This document shows, in pieces, positions 35,450-45,773 of a DNA stretch of 64,000 bases. Source of the DNA: Symsagittifera roscoffensis (lineage: Eukaryota; Xenacoelomorpha; Acoela; Convolutidae). The translations under genes and the position numbers were made by a program. The notes beneath the pieces are model-generated. The model was not told the origin of the DNA. It saw nothing but the letters and a program-made list of their open reading frames with translations, and did no database searches. The stretch spans positions 6,711,624 to 6,775,623 of the forward strand of contig NC_087071.1 in NCBI RefSeq assembly GCF_963678635.1, given 5' to 3'. The stretch's first letter is position 1. Each line of letters begins with the position of its first letter.

Positions 35450-36370
35450 CTAACATTTTCTCAGCCCTTTTTCATGAAATTTTCCCAGAATTTCTTCTTT
35501 GTCGAGATCTTTGATAATAGATGTAGGAGGCTGTTTAGTGGATATTACCGAAATTTCAAAACTTTCATCTGTAAATTGTGGTTTGTATCCTTTTCGGAAC
35601 GAATTATCATTCTTTGAAATTCTCACTCTGTCTCCAATTTTCATTTTTAGTTTAGTTTCTTATACCTTGTTAGAGGTTTTTTGTACAGAAATGAGAGGAA
35701 ATCAGCATTATTGACATCTCTAGGTGATTTCCCAATAGATCTATTGATGCCACAATTCATTGTAGACACAAATTGCGGCAACTTTTGAATGATTTTTTTT
35801 ACCATGATCTTCTAAGTAGTGGTATTTTATATGTTTTAATAATTGAATGGCTCTCTCAGCAATTGCAGCTTTCATATCACTCACTGTCGAGTAAATTTCA
35901 AGGTTTTATTCCTTGCAAAGCTTTTTGAAAGTTCCCCCGTATTCTGTTCCTTTTCAGGAGTGTTTTTTTTCGAGAAATCATTTTTTGAAACCTTGTACTG
36001 TGTCATTGGCATATTTAGTTTTCATTGTTTGAACACTGACAAATCGCGAAAAAACATCAAGGGCAATCAATAAATATTTGACTCCACTGTTTCGACTCGC
36101 TAGTTTGTCCACCTACCAAACTCCATTGAATTTTTTTAAAAAACTTAAAGCCTTCGGAAACGTCAGATTGGAGGACCAAATTTTGTATATGATACCTTGG
36201 TTTGTAAAAATAGTTCTACTTTCTTCGTTGACAATCCGCTTGCTCTACTCAAGTTTCGCACAGAACCGTACGCAGCTCTACCCCTAGAATACAATCTGTT
36301 CAGATTTAACTTTTCAGATTTGAAAGAGATCCAAGTTCTTTTGTCTTTTGCTTTCTTGGATAACAAGTTT
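35450..36370 (-). pseudogene. Polinton-type integrase, heavily broken
   Basis: An N-terminal HTH-like piece (36163-36366) reads SVRNLSRASGLSTKKVELFL. The RNase H-fold core is readable across frames near 35700-36110 with VKYLLIALDVFSRFVSVQTM (catalytic Asp) and, after frame breaks, an IIQKLPQFVSTMNCGINRS segment. The C-terminal DNA-binding/chromo-like piece (35450-35644) reads GDRVRISKNDNSFRKGYKPQ and PPTSIIKDLDKEEILGKF. This is the order of the retrovirus-like integrase carried by Polintons and adintoviruses. Many frame breaks; inactive. Confidence 0.75.
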
Positions 36371-36646
36371 AGGTGGACTTTGAGTTGCTGCCAAAATCGT
36401 AAAGTAAATACCGGGAAAGTCGGTATTTTTTCGCTTTAAGGCACACACAAAGTCTACATTTGTTTCTTTCGTGTCTCGATTATCTAATATGATGTTTTCT
36501 GACCGATTTAGTCTAAGTCTAGGATAATTCAAAATTAAATCAATAAGGTGTTTATTGTTACTCGTTTTCAACTTTGTATTTACAGCACTGTATATAGAAT
36601 CAAAATCTTCTGGTACAATCTTCCCTTTTTCTTGCTTTTGTTCCAA
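36314..36646 (-). pseudogene. Unknown gene in the viral cluster (110 codons)
   Basis: An open frame with KTSNNKHLIDLILNYPRLRL and a Cys-poor, mixed-charge composition. It overlaps the integrase N-terminus by about 50 bases. No family recognised. Position between ATPase and integrase suggests a viral gene. Confidence 0.35.
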
Positions 36647-36721
36647 CTTTGTTTTTTTTGGAAGTGTTTTTTGTGATTGATAAATTGACTAAGGAAATAG
36701 CACAAACTGATCTATACCATG

Positions 36722-37166
36722 TCAATTGGTTAATGACAAAGGAGTGATAACAGAAATTAATTGTAAGCCTTTTGGCGAGCTGAAAAAATTTCTCCTTTTA
36801 TTCAGTGAAAATCTTGCTTGTGTGAGTTCTGATATTTCTCTTCGATGTTTTACTACGTTTACTTTTCGGAGTTCGCTTAGTTCGCCTCCTAGCAATTTTA
36901 CTAGACATTCGCTGAGGAATTGGATGAAATTTTTTGGACAATGGAGGATGAATTGTTTCTGAATTTTTTTGGAAAGTGTTTGAAATAATGGGAGTATAGA
37001 GACGTATTGTATGCTCATCGACCAACTTTGTTTTTGTTCCTGCTGGTAGATAAAATTTTGATGAAACTGAGCCGCTGTTTGTGCAATATCTCATCGAATC
37101 AACTGTTTTTGAGATTAAATCATGAGTAAATGACCATAAGGAGTAAATGTTGCATCTTGATACCAC
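36722..37166 (-). pseudogene. Unknown basic protein in the viral cluster
   Basis: A 122-codon frame (36798-37166) starts after the ATPase. It has TKLVDEHTIRLYTPIISN in the middle and an Arg/Lys/Ser/Thr-rich tail (MSSKIARRRTKRTPKSKRSK) that could bind nucleic acid or carry a nuclear signal. A second frame (36722-37018) overlaps it. No family recognised. Confidence 0.35.
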
Positions 37167-37189
37167 TCTTTCAATTGTGATCCTAGACC

Positions 37190-37690
37190 TAGTTATTGAC
37201 CTAATGTATTGATTGGTAAAACATCTCTGGCGGTGACTTGAACAAGACTAAATGTAGATTTTGTAACTCATCATCTCTTCCCAAACTGCTTTGATGAAAC
37301 AAGTTACGCTTATTATTTATATTGTATTCAGTCGCCTGTGTCTTCCAGCAGTAGCAACATTTACAAACTGCTTCGAATTTGAAAATTCTTCACAAGAATC
37401 ATCAAACGTTAACAGGTACTTTTTTCCGTTATTGGGAAGGATTTTATTCAGATCAAAGTCAACTCCATGGATAAAAGTGAGGTTTTTTTAATCGCATTTG
37501 TCCATAAAAAGGTGTGATATTGTTGATAAAAATAAAAAGTTTGTCAAAATTTGGTTGAAATGAACCAATTTTTAACCAATAAAAAAAAGATGCGCTTTTT
37601 CAGATCCACTTGGTCCAACTAGCGAAATGAAAACTCGTTCTTTGGAAAAAAAATAATCATAGCTTTGGAGAAGGTAAAATATAACCGACT
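37190..37690 (-). pseudogene. FtsK/HerA-type DNA-packaging ATPase remnant
   Basis: Near 37610-37650 the minus strand reads RVFISLVGPSGSEKAHLFF, a Walker A motif whose normal Gly-Lys-Ser/Thr end is mutated to Glu-Lys-Ala. It continues with LKIGSFQPNFDKLFIF and TPFYGQMRLKK, then after a frame shift DFDLNKILPNNGKKYLLTFD plus DSCEEF, a Walker B. ATAGRHRRLNT and LVLFKSPPEM-like sensor segments follow. The order fits the genome-packaging ATPase of Polinton/adintovirus elements. Loss of the Walker A Ser/Thr and the frameshifts make it inactive. Confidence 0.65.
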
Positions 37691-37842
37691 GTACTTGTTA
37701 AAATTGCTACCCAAACTGTTGTTTCTTCAAATATAGTGGATAACAGTATTCGAACGATTGCATATGCTAGTATTAAAACTATGACAAAAAATTGGCATAT
37801 AAGAACCAATAGAGATCTAATACACGCAGGTCCAAAAAACTT

Positions 37843-38490
37843 TCATGATTTTTGTTCTTGATTCTCCTCATCAAAAACAAAATTTCCTAAATTTAATTGT
37901 TTGTCACATTCATCACCCGTCTCAATTTTGGAATAAAAAAATTGATAATGATTAACATTTAAATTTCCAAAACACGATAAAACAAAATTATTTGGATTTT
38001 TTACAATTTTTAAAAAAAAAACTGAGTCCATGTTCCGTATGCAAATGCTTTTTTTTCTGCACAGTGAAGAGTATTTGCATGACAGAATGGGTAGTTGCTA
38101 CAACTCCAATCAATTTCTTCATCTTTGAAAATCAAATTCTAAACGTTTGGGCATGTGTAGTCATCTAAGTTTGTAACCTTTGTTTCCGGAATTTCTGACA
38201 GTTTTTTACAATTTTCATAACCTTTTGAAGAAAATTCCGTTTCTGCAGCTTTTAATTTTTTCAACATTTTCTAAATCTCAGTATGTTTTTCATGGCCACT
38301 GCTAATTGATTTCATGAAGATGCTTAGTACACCAAGCAGACTGAGATGTAGCTTTGAACTTTTTGGGAGGAAGAAAGAAATATCCAACATTTTGTCCATT
38401 TTTATAAACCCCTAAATCTTCCACTATTTTGTTTTCATTAAATTCAATATCCAAAACAACTAAAATCATGACGTTAATCGTTTTCACTGA
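37843..38490 (-). pseudogene. Possible DnaQ-like exonuclease of the viral cluster
   Basis: The N-terminal frame (38302-38487) reads ILVVLDIEFNENKIVEDLG, with an Asp-x-Glu pair as in exonuclease motif I, then VGYFFLPPKKF and WCTKHLHEI. Later pieces include LPILSCKYSSLCRKKSI, a possible Cys/His cluster, and the 37843-38031 C-terminal frame. Several stops lie between. The exonuclease label rests on a single motif and on my memory of similar proteins in cnidarian genomes. Confidence 0.35.
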
Positions 38491-38519
38491 ATTGTTTGGT
38501 TAAAATGACTCACAATCAA

Positions 38520-39060
38520 ACAATGCATATAATGATCAAGAAAAAATTTAACATTTAAACAGAAGAACAACCCAGTCTCGTGACCAAGAAAACAAGAACT
38601 TGGAAATCTAGGTAAAACATAACAATAACCAGGTCCCTTATAGGTAGTAGACTTTACAGATCCAGCTGCATCATGTAAAATTGCATGAGGTCTGAAAATT
38701 TTGAATTTGTTAAAAAGTATTCCATACAGGAATTTCCGTATCCAATTAGACCTCCAAAACTAAAATTTTGGTCCATTTCTTTCACATTTATGTTTGGGTC
38801 CAAAGCAATACAGGTACAATGAAATTAATTTTTTCTTTTTGTATTTGATGAAAAGTCATACTTAACCAAATCAAAAATTCTGAGAATTTCCTTCAGTTTC
38901 TGAACGTTTTTTTCTTTAGTGCTCTCGTCAAAAATGATAAAGGTTTTTTTGAATGTTTTTACATAATACAAAACCGAGGGAATAAAATCAATCAGTTTTT
39001 CATACTCTTCTTTTTGCAACTAAAATTTCTGATTGTTTTTCCAAGTGTTTCCTTTTCTCC
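38520..39060 (-). pseudogene. Unknown viral-cluster gene with GLIGYGN motif
   Basis: The minus strand reads EEYEKLIDFIPSVLYYVKTF (38825-39019) followed downstream, across a frame break, by NINVKEMDQNFSFGGLIGYG and then, in another frame, HAILHDAAGSVKSTTY and SSCFLGHETGLFFCLN. A second copy lies at about 39830-40330. No family recognised; it seems to be a conserved gene of the element. Confidence 0.35.
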
Positions 39061-40893
39061 GATACTCTATAAGACCTATTTTTTTAGTATCTGAAGTATA
39101 ACTTAGAAAAACTTTTCGTCTTCCATTATGCAAAGAAAATTTGTGATTCTGTATCCAAGTTGTGCAATTTTGATAAGTTTTGAGACTCCAAAGCTGTTAG
39201 TGAGTTTTTTGGGACTTTTGTGGTAAGACGATATAATAAACTCTTATTTTATTTTGAAGCATTGAAACAAGATTTCTGGAAAAATCAATGTTCCAACTCA
39301 TACTGCTCAGCTGAAAGAAATTTTTAAAAAATATATATACGAGAAGATGAATGATTGAATTACCAAAGTTTTGCACTTATGGTAAGTTTTGAGACTCAAA
39401 ACTGTTAGTGAATTTTTTGGGACTTTTCTGGTAAGACGATATGAAAAAATCTTAATTTATTTTGAAGCTTTGAAACAAGATTTCTGGAAAAACCAATGTT
39501 CCAACTCATACTGCTCAGCTCAAAGAAATTTAAAAAAATATATTCTAGAAGATGAATGATTGAATTACATTACTATAATAACATCACTCAACAAAATTAT
39601 TGAACATTACAGTTCTTAACAAATATAAAATCTCCCAAAACTTGGGCAAGTTCTTTGAATTCGCTTAAAGTATAGTTGACATAGGCAACTTGCTTCAAGA
39701 CTTTGTTCCCCTAAATCTTCCACTATTTTGTTTTCATTAAATTCAATATCCAAAACAACTAAAATCATGACGTTAACCGTTTTCAATGAATTGTTTGGTT
39801 AAAATGACTAACAATCGAACAATGCATATACTGATCAAGAAAAATTTTAACATTTAAACAGAAGAACAACCCAGTCTCGTGACCAAGAAAACGAGAACTT
39901 GGAAATCTAGGTAAACATAACATTAACCCGGTCCCTTACAGGTAGTAGACTTTACAGATCCAGCTGCATCATGTAAAATTGCATGAGGTCTGAAAATTTT
40001 GAATTTAATGAAAAGTAATCCATACAGGAATTTCCGTATCCAATTAGACCTCAAAAACTAAAATTTTGGTCCATTTCTTTCACATTTCTGTTTGGGTTCA
40101 AAGCGTTACAGGTACAAAGAAATAATTTTTTCTTTTTGTATTTGATGAAAAGTCATACTTAACCAAATCAAAAATTCTGAGAATTTCATTCAGTTTCTGA
40201 ACGTTTTTTTCTTTAGTGCATTCGTCAAAAATGATAAAGGTTTTTTTAAATATTTCTACATATTACAAAACCGAGGGGATAAAATCAATCAGTTTTTCAT
40301 ACTCTTCTTTTTGCAACTAAAGTTTCTGATTGTTTTTCCAAGTGTTTCCTTTTCTCCGATACTCTATAAGACCTATTTTTTTAGTATCTGAAGTATTACT
40401 TAGAAAAACTTTTCGTCTTCCGTTATGCAAAGAAAATTTGTGATTCTGTATCCAAGTTGTGCAATTTTGATAAGTTTTGAGACTCCAAAGCTGTTAGTGA
40501 GTTTTTTGAGACTTTTGTGGTAAGACGATATAATAAACTCTTATTTTATTTTGAAGCATTGAAACAAGATTTCTGGAAAAATCAATGTTCCAACTCATAC
40601 TGCTCAGCTCAAAGAAATTTTTTAAAAAATATATTCGAGAAGATGAATGATTGAATTACCAAAGTTTTGCAATTTTGGTAAGTTTTGAGACTCCAAAACT
40701 ATTAGTGAGTTTTTTGGGACTCTTCTGGTAAGACGATATGAAAAAATCTTAATTTATTTTGAAGCTTTGAAACAAGATTTCTGGAAAAACCAATGTTCCA
40801 ACTCATACTGCTTAGCTCAAAGAAATTCAAAAAAATATATTCGAGAAGATGAATGATTGAATTACATTACTATAATAACATCACTCAACAAAA

Positions 40894-41316
40894 TTATTGA
40901 ACATTACAGTTCTTAACAAACATAAAATCTCCCAAAACTTGGGCAAGTTCTTTGAATTCGTTTAAAGTATAGTTGACACAGGCAACTTGCTTCAAGACTT
41001 TGTTCTCCTTTGTCGAGAAGAGTCGAGTCTGAACGTAGTGTGGCTTGTTCAAACTGTACTTCGTGATTGTGACACACATCCTTCTCTTCTTCTCTGTTGC
41101 TACGTCATGCACCGCATGACAATTCACAAGTTCCTGCTCCATGGTTGAGTCTTTTCTGAACGTTTTTTTCTTTAGTGCTTTCGTCAAAATGATAAAGGTT
41201 TTTTTGAATGTTTCTACATAATACAAAAACGAGGGGAAAAAATCAATCAGTTTTTCATACTCTTCTTTTGCAACTAAAATTTCTGATTGTTTTTCCAAGT
41301 GTTTCCTTTTCTCCAA
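40894..41316 (-). pseudogene. Small gene with possible PC4-like domain, tandem copy A
   Basis: A 140-codon frame. The N-terminal third (EEYEKLIDFFPSFLYYVETF) is shared with the neighbouring unknown gene. The C-terminal half reads RRMCVTITKYSLNKPHYVQT, then VNYTLNEFKELAQVLGDFM: beta strands, an Arg, then a TL-x-x-F-K-x-L helix. That outline resembles PC4/p15 single-strand DNA-binding domains, but the similarity is short. Copies B (41642-42046) and C (42391-42774) are nearly the same; C is split by a stop. Confidence 0.4.
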
Positions 41317-41641
41317 TACTCTATAAGACCTATTTTTTTAGTATCTGAAGTATAACTTAGAAAAACTTTTCGTCTTCATTATGCAAAAAAAATTTGTGAT
41401 TCTGTATCCAAGTTGTGCAATTTTGATAAGTTTTGAGACTCCAAAGCTGTTAGTGAGTTTTTTGGGACTTTTGTGGTAAGACGATATAATAAACTCTTAT
41501 TTTATTTTGAAGCATTGAAACAAGATTTCTGGAAAAATCAATGTTCCAACTCATACTGCTCAGCTCAAAGAAATTTAAAAAACAATATTCGAGAAGATGA
41601 ATGATTGAATTACATTACTATAATAACATCACTCAACAAAA

Positions 41642-42046
41642 TTATTGAACATTACAGTTCTTAACAAACATAAAATCTCCCAAAACTTGGGCAAGTTCTT
41701 TGAATTCGTTTAAAGTATAGTTGACACAGGCAACTTGCTTCAAGACTTTGTTCTCCTTTGTCGAGAAGAGTCGAGTCTGAACGTAGTGTGGCTTGTTCAA
41801 ACTGTACTTCGTGATTGTGACACACATCCTTCTCTTCTTCTCTGTTGCTACGTCATGCACCGCATGACAATTCACAAGTTCCTCCTCCATGGTTGAGTCT
41901 TTTCTGAACGTTTTTTTCTTTAGTGCTTTCGTCAAAATGATAAAGGTTTTTTTGAATGTTTCTACATAATACAAAACCGAGGGGAAAAAATCAATCAGTT
42001 TTTCATACTCTTCTTTTGCAACTAAAATTTCTGATTGTTTTTCCAA
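41642..42046 (-). pseudogene. Small gene with possible PC4-like domain, tandem copy B
   Basis: A 134-codon frame, nearly identical to copy A, differing in a few residues (for example MEEELVNC for MEQELVNC). It was produced by the 748-bp tandem duplication. Long shared stretches at DNA level, including non-coding parts, indicate recent amplification and not selection on separate genes. Confidence 0.45.
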
Positions 42047-42390
42047 GTGTTTCCTTTTCTCCGATACTCTATAAGACCTATGTTTTTAGTATCTGAAGTA
42101 TAACTTAGAAAAACTTTTCGTCTTCCATTATGCAAAAAAAATTTGTGATTCTGTATCCAAGTTGTGCAATTTTGATAAGTTTTGAGACTCCAAAGCTGTT
42201 AGTGAGTTTTTTGGGACTTTTGTGGTAAGACGATATAATAAACTCTTATTTTATTTTGAAGCATTGAAACAAGATTTCTGGAAAAATCAATGTTCCAACT
42301 CATTCTGCTCAGCTCAAAGAAATTTAAAAAACAATATTCGAGAAGATGAATGATTGAATTACATTACTATAATAACATCACTCAACAAAA

Positions 42391-42774
42391 TTATTGAACA
42401 TTACAGTTCTTAACAAACATAAAATCTCCCAAAACTTGGGCAAGTTCTTTGAATTCGTTTAAAGTATAGTTGACACAGGCAACTTGCTTCAAGACTTTGT
42501 TCTCCTTTGTCGAGAAGAGTCGAGTCTGAACGTAGTGTGGCTTGTTCAAACTGTACTTCGTGATTGTGACACACATCCTTCTCTTCTTCTATGTTGCTAC
42601 GTCATGCACCGCATGACAATTCAAAAATTCCTGCTCCATGGTTGAGTCTTTTCTGAACGTTTTTTTTTCTTTACTGCATTCGTCAAAAATGAGAAAGGTT
42701 TTTTTGAATGTTTCTACATAATACAAAACCGAGGGGATAAAATCAATCAGTTTTTCATACTCTTCTTTTTGCAA
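42391..42774 (-). pseudogene. Small gene with possible PC4-like domain, tandem copy C
   Basis: Two abutting frames (42589-42774 and 42391-42576) represent the same gene interrupted by a stop near 42580. The upper part keeps FIPSVLYYVETFKKTFLIFD and the lower part the RRMCVTITKYSLNKPHYVQT segment (starting at MCVTI). Confidence 0.4.
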
Positions 42775-43598
42775 CTAAAATTTCTGATTGTTTTTCCAAG
42801 TGTTTCCTTTTCTCCGATACTCTATAAGACCTATTTTTTTAGTATCTGAAGTATTACTTAGAAAAACTTTTCGTCTTCCGTTATGCAAAGAAAATTTGTG
42901 ATTCTGTATCCAAGTTGTGCAATTTTGATAAGTTTTGAGACTCCAAAGCTGTTAGTGAGTTTTTTGAGACTTTTGTGGTAAGACGATATAATAAACTCCT
43001 ATTTTATTTTGAAGCATTGAAACAAGATTTCTGGAAAAATCAATGTTCCAACTCATACTGCTCAGCTCAAAGAAATTTATAAAAAAATATATTCAAGAAG
43101 ATGAATGATTGAATTACCAAAGTTTTGCAATTTTGGTAAGTTTTGAGACTCCAAAACTGTTAGTGAATGTTTTGGGACTTTTCTGGTAAGACGATATGAA
43201 AAAATCTTAATTTATTTTGAAGCTTTGAAACAAGATTTCTGGAAAAAACAATCTTCCAACTCATGCTGCTCACCTCAAAGAAATTTTTAAAAAAATGTTA
43301 CAGAAGATCAATGATTGAATTACATTACTATAATAACATCACTCAACAAAATTATCGAACATTACAGTTCTTAACAAACATAAAATCTCCCAAAACTTGG
43401 GCAAGTTCTTTGAATTCGTTTAAAGTATATTTGACATAGGCAACTTGCTTCAAGACTTTGTTCCCCTAAATCTTCCACTATTTTGTTTTCGTTAAATTCA
43501 ATATCCAAAACAACTAAAATCATGACGTTAACCGTTTTCACTGAATTGTTTGGACAAAATGACTAACAATCGAACAATGCATATACTGATCAAGAAAT

Positions 43599-44560
43599 GT
43601 GCCATTCTGCCGGATGACACAGCACAACCTTCCCGCGACATAAAAAAGAGTGACGAAAGGCCTTATGAACAAAAAAGTGTTGCGACGGAGGGTCAGAGTG
43701 TTCTGGAATTTTTATTTTTGAAATTTCGATTTGAAGGAGAACATTTCTGAGAAATAGAGAAAAGACGGCCATTTTGAATGAAAAAGACGAAGATCAGAAC
43801 AACGAGAGAAATTGTGAAGAACAGTTGTATTCGAGACAGGAAAATTACGGAGCCTCTTATCGTGGCAATAACACACGATAAGGACCTTAGTGACGGATAT
43901 TTGTGGAGACGGAGGCTTCAGTGGGGGGAAGAGAAATACCACGGAACCCTCCCGGGACACGAAATATAGGAGATAAGAGTGTTATCTCAAGAAAATCACG
44001 GGAGCAGAGGCTTGGTCCCCCAGAGACTGTTGTATGTGAAGGGACTGGGTAAACTAGCTATAATAGTTGCTGTAATGTCCTAGATCTTAATTAAACACCG
44101 ATATTATTTGATATTTCAGAGCATGAGTAGATAAAGAAGGAAAGGGTCAATCCATCTCCAATGGATTTAATATAGAACTGTCACACAAAAACATATAAAA
44201 ATAGGTTGTTCGAGCCGTGTTTTTAATGACAATCACGTAGTCTGAGGATCCGAGACTCAGCTATGTGGTTGTGTTCGCATGCAAACGAAAGCTGATCAAA
44301 AGTCGTTTGACTGATGGCCTAAAAATGGTAACTTTTTACTTTGCCCTAGACAGACCAGAAAATCAACTGGCAAGGTCGAGACGGTGGAAAACGAGTGGAA
44401 TTAAGGTAACTGACGCCTGCCAGTCGTCAATAGGTACTTTTTCTACGCTCCGTCGCTGTGTGATATTTGGGCGAATGTTACATAGACGTTTTTATGGCGC
44501 TCCTGGGTGGGCCTGTTAAAGGCATGAAACCATCATGATCAGCAAGCGTTTCAGCGACGT
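43599..44560 (+). other. Transition zone, left flank or start of the giant retroelement
   Basis: The base composition becomes richer in G+C and purines. Small hairpins are present (for example TATCGTG with CACACGATA at 43858-43880, and CTGAG with CTCAG near 44240-44260). No LTR start could be fixed because the 3' LTR lies outside the window; the TGTTATCTCAAG at about 43979 is only one candidate. No gene is supported. Confidence 0.3.
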
Positions 44561-44627
44561 ACCCTCCGCTCCGGGCGTATGCCCGAGTTAGAGGTCTTAT
44601 TGACCGTTTTTGTACTAGGGGGAAGCT
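44561..44627 (+). repeat. 67-nt cassette 0
   Basis: Starts ACCCTCC; the closing 7-mer has decayed to GGAAGCT. The interior CCGAGTTAGAGGTCTTAT aligns without gaps to cassette 3. It lies 4 nt before cassette 1. Confidence 0.55.
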
Positions 44628-44631
44628 GCGT

Positions 44632-44698
44632 ACCCTCCGTCTAGTACAATTTAGCTTTTTAACTTAGTTAACACCGAAAATTCCGGGGGCCGGAGGGT
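44632..44698 (+). repeat. 67-nt cassette 1
   Basis: Closed by ACCCTCC and GGAGGGT (7 bp). The inner TTAA-CTTAG-TTAA hairpin sits at the same offset as in cassettes 2 and 3. A CCG-AAAATTC-CGG hairpin follows. Confidence 0.65.
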
Positions 44699-45004
44699 TA
44701 GGTGGGAAATCTAGAGCCCACTTGTCCTGAGGCCCCAGGACCAAAAACAATTAAAGAGAAAGCGTAAAACCAAACAAAAATAGTGTATAACCAAGAAAAA
44801 GCCAAAAATAAATTTATTTGAAAACAAAAAAGTACAAAAAACAGTAAAAAATCCAAAAAAGACCAAAAACAGTAAAAAACATAAAGTGACAGTTTATATG
44901 TTATTTCCGGACGAGATGTGATCTGACCTTCCTATTTGTTGTTGTTTCGGATTGATTTATATCTTTCTGATAGAAAGATTGTGTGTTTTGATGAAGGGTT
45001 GGAT

Positions 45005-45071
45005 ACCCTCCCTCGAGTGTAATTTGAGTGTTTAAGCACGTTAATGTTAAATTTGCCGGTGGCCGGAGGGT
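45005..45071 (+). repeat. 67-nt cassette 2
   Basis: Closed by ACCCTCC and GGAGGGT. TTAA-GCACG-TTAA is at the conserved offset. CTC/GAG pairing occurs where a D arm would be. Roughly 60-65 percent identical to cassette 1 without gaps. Confidence 0.65.
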
Positions 45072-45230
45072 AGAGTGGCAAGCTGATCAACGTGTTCCAC
45101 ACTCAACAGGGACATCAAGGACAACATCCGCAACGACTGTTGGGTATCGTTGAAGCAATTTTAGTATCGTTCGGGTACTATTTCTTTAAAACTTAAGTGG
45201 TGGGGGGCACGATTGGCGCGGTCCGATTGT

Positions 45231-45297
45231 ACCCTCCATCGATTACAAATTTCCGAGTTAAGGGTCTTAATTCGGATATTTTGGTGCAAAGGAGGGT
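45231..45297 (+). repeat. 67-nt cassette 3
   Basis: Closed by ACCCTCC and GGAGGGT. Inner hairpin CCGAGTTAAG, loop GGT, CTTAATTCGG: 10 pairs including one G-T. Confidence 0.65.
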
Positions 45298-45706
45298 ATA
45301 GTACTATTTATTAACGACTATTAATAGATTATTATCCTTACTATATGTTACTTATCTCCTATTTAGACCCAAGAAACACCCGTTTTTTGTCGAAAATTAC
45401 CAATTTTTGACCAAACTGTAGACCCCCAAATTTTCGGATATCCGAGCTTTTCCGATAGGCAAAAAGCTTTTATATAGAGAGTAGCTACGTAGTTCGATCC
45501 CCTTCACTAAAGAAACCGTGTGAGCGAAGACTCAGTAGAAGTTAGAAAAACGAAAATTTTTCGTTCAAAATTTTGATAATTTTCTGTATTTTGTCAATCT
45601 GTTTTGGGGATCGAGTTTTTGAGTTTTTAGAGTTAGAGCAATAAAATTTTTTGCGTTAGGAGCGTGCTAGCATAACGTGCTAGGTTACTAGAGAAATTTT
45701 TGGGTA
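45298..45706 (+). promoter_or_regulatory. Leader segment with TATA-like box
   Basis: CTTTTATATAGAGAG at about 45468-45482 is a possible TATA box, followed by G+C-balanced sequence and CTCAGTAG near 45528, which resembles an initiator. If correct, transcription of the element would start near 45500 and this region would be part of an LTR. Only the motif supports it. Confidence 0.3.
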
Positions 45707-45773
45707 ACCCTCCGAGTAGCTCCGCGGATAGAGCTAACGACTTAAGGTTTGGAAAAGGAAGGCATCGGAGGGT
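45707..45773 (+). repeat. 67-nt cassette 4, with tRNA-like D arm
   Basis: The closing stem extends to 9 bp, ACCCTCCGA with TCGGAGGGT. The stretch TAGCTCCGCGGATAGAGC looks like a tRNA D arm (GCTC/GAGC stem, GG in the loop, A-box-like). No T arm or B-box is visible, so it is not a functional tRNA by sequence. Confidence 0.6.

Larger units (their letters stand above)
32895..38500 (-). mobile_element. Decayed adintovirus/Polinton (Maverick)-like gene cluster
   Basis: Eight minus-strand gene remnants occur consecutively: exonuclease-like, packaging ATPase, two unknown small genes, retrovirus-type integrase, penton-like protein, a small Gly/Arg-rich virion-like protein and major capsid protein. 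A retrovirus-like integrase next to a double-jelly-roll-type capsid and a packaging ATPase is the signature of Polintons/adintoviruses. Nearly every gene has frameshifts or stops, so this is an old integrated copy. Protein-primed DNA polymerase B and adenain-type protease were not recognised; they may lie in the missing part. Terminal inverted repeats were not found. Confidence 0.75.
38411..43598 (-). repeat. Tandem amplification of viral gene fragments
   Basis: The anchor ATTACAGTTCTTAACAAA occurs at 39606, 40903, 41651, 42400 and 43361, giving spacings of 1297, 748, 749 and 961 bp. Copies are very similar; the 748-bp pair at 41651/42400 is nearly identical. Long units (for example 38411-39709 and 39710-41000) also contain the fragment with CTAAATCTTCCACTATTTTG and part of the gene that reads SFGGLIGYGNSCMEYF. 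At 39709 and 43466 the sequence jumps from AAGACTTTGTTC straight into that fragment, while other copies continue into a different gene, so the junction is a recombination scar. Homology stops abruptly near 43598. Confidence 0.8.

Noticed and set aside
38411-43598. The regular repeats as a CRISPR-like or satellite array
   Set aside because: Units are 750-1300 bp fragments of decayed genes with unequal lengths, consistent with segmental tandem duplication in a eukaryote.
44265-44519. An 84-codon frame in the leader
   Set aside because: No motif, no conservation evidence, and it overlaps small hairpins of the leader.
45707-45773. A functional tRNA gene
   Set aside because: D-arm-like and acceptor-like stems exist, but there is no T arm or B-box and the anticodon arm pairs poorly.
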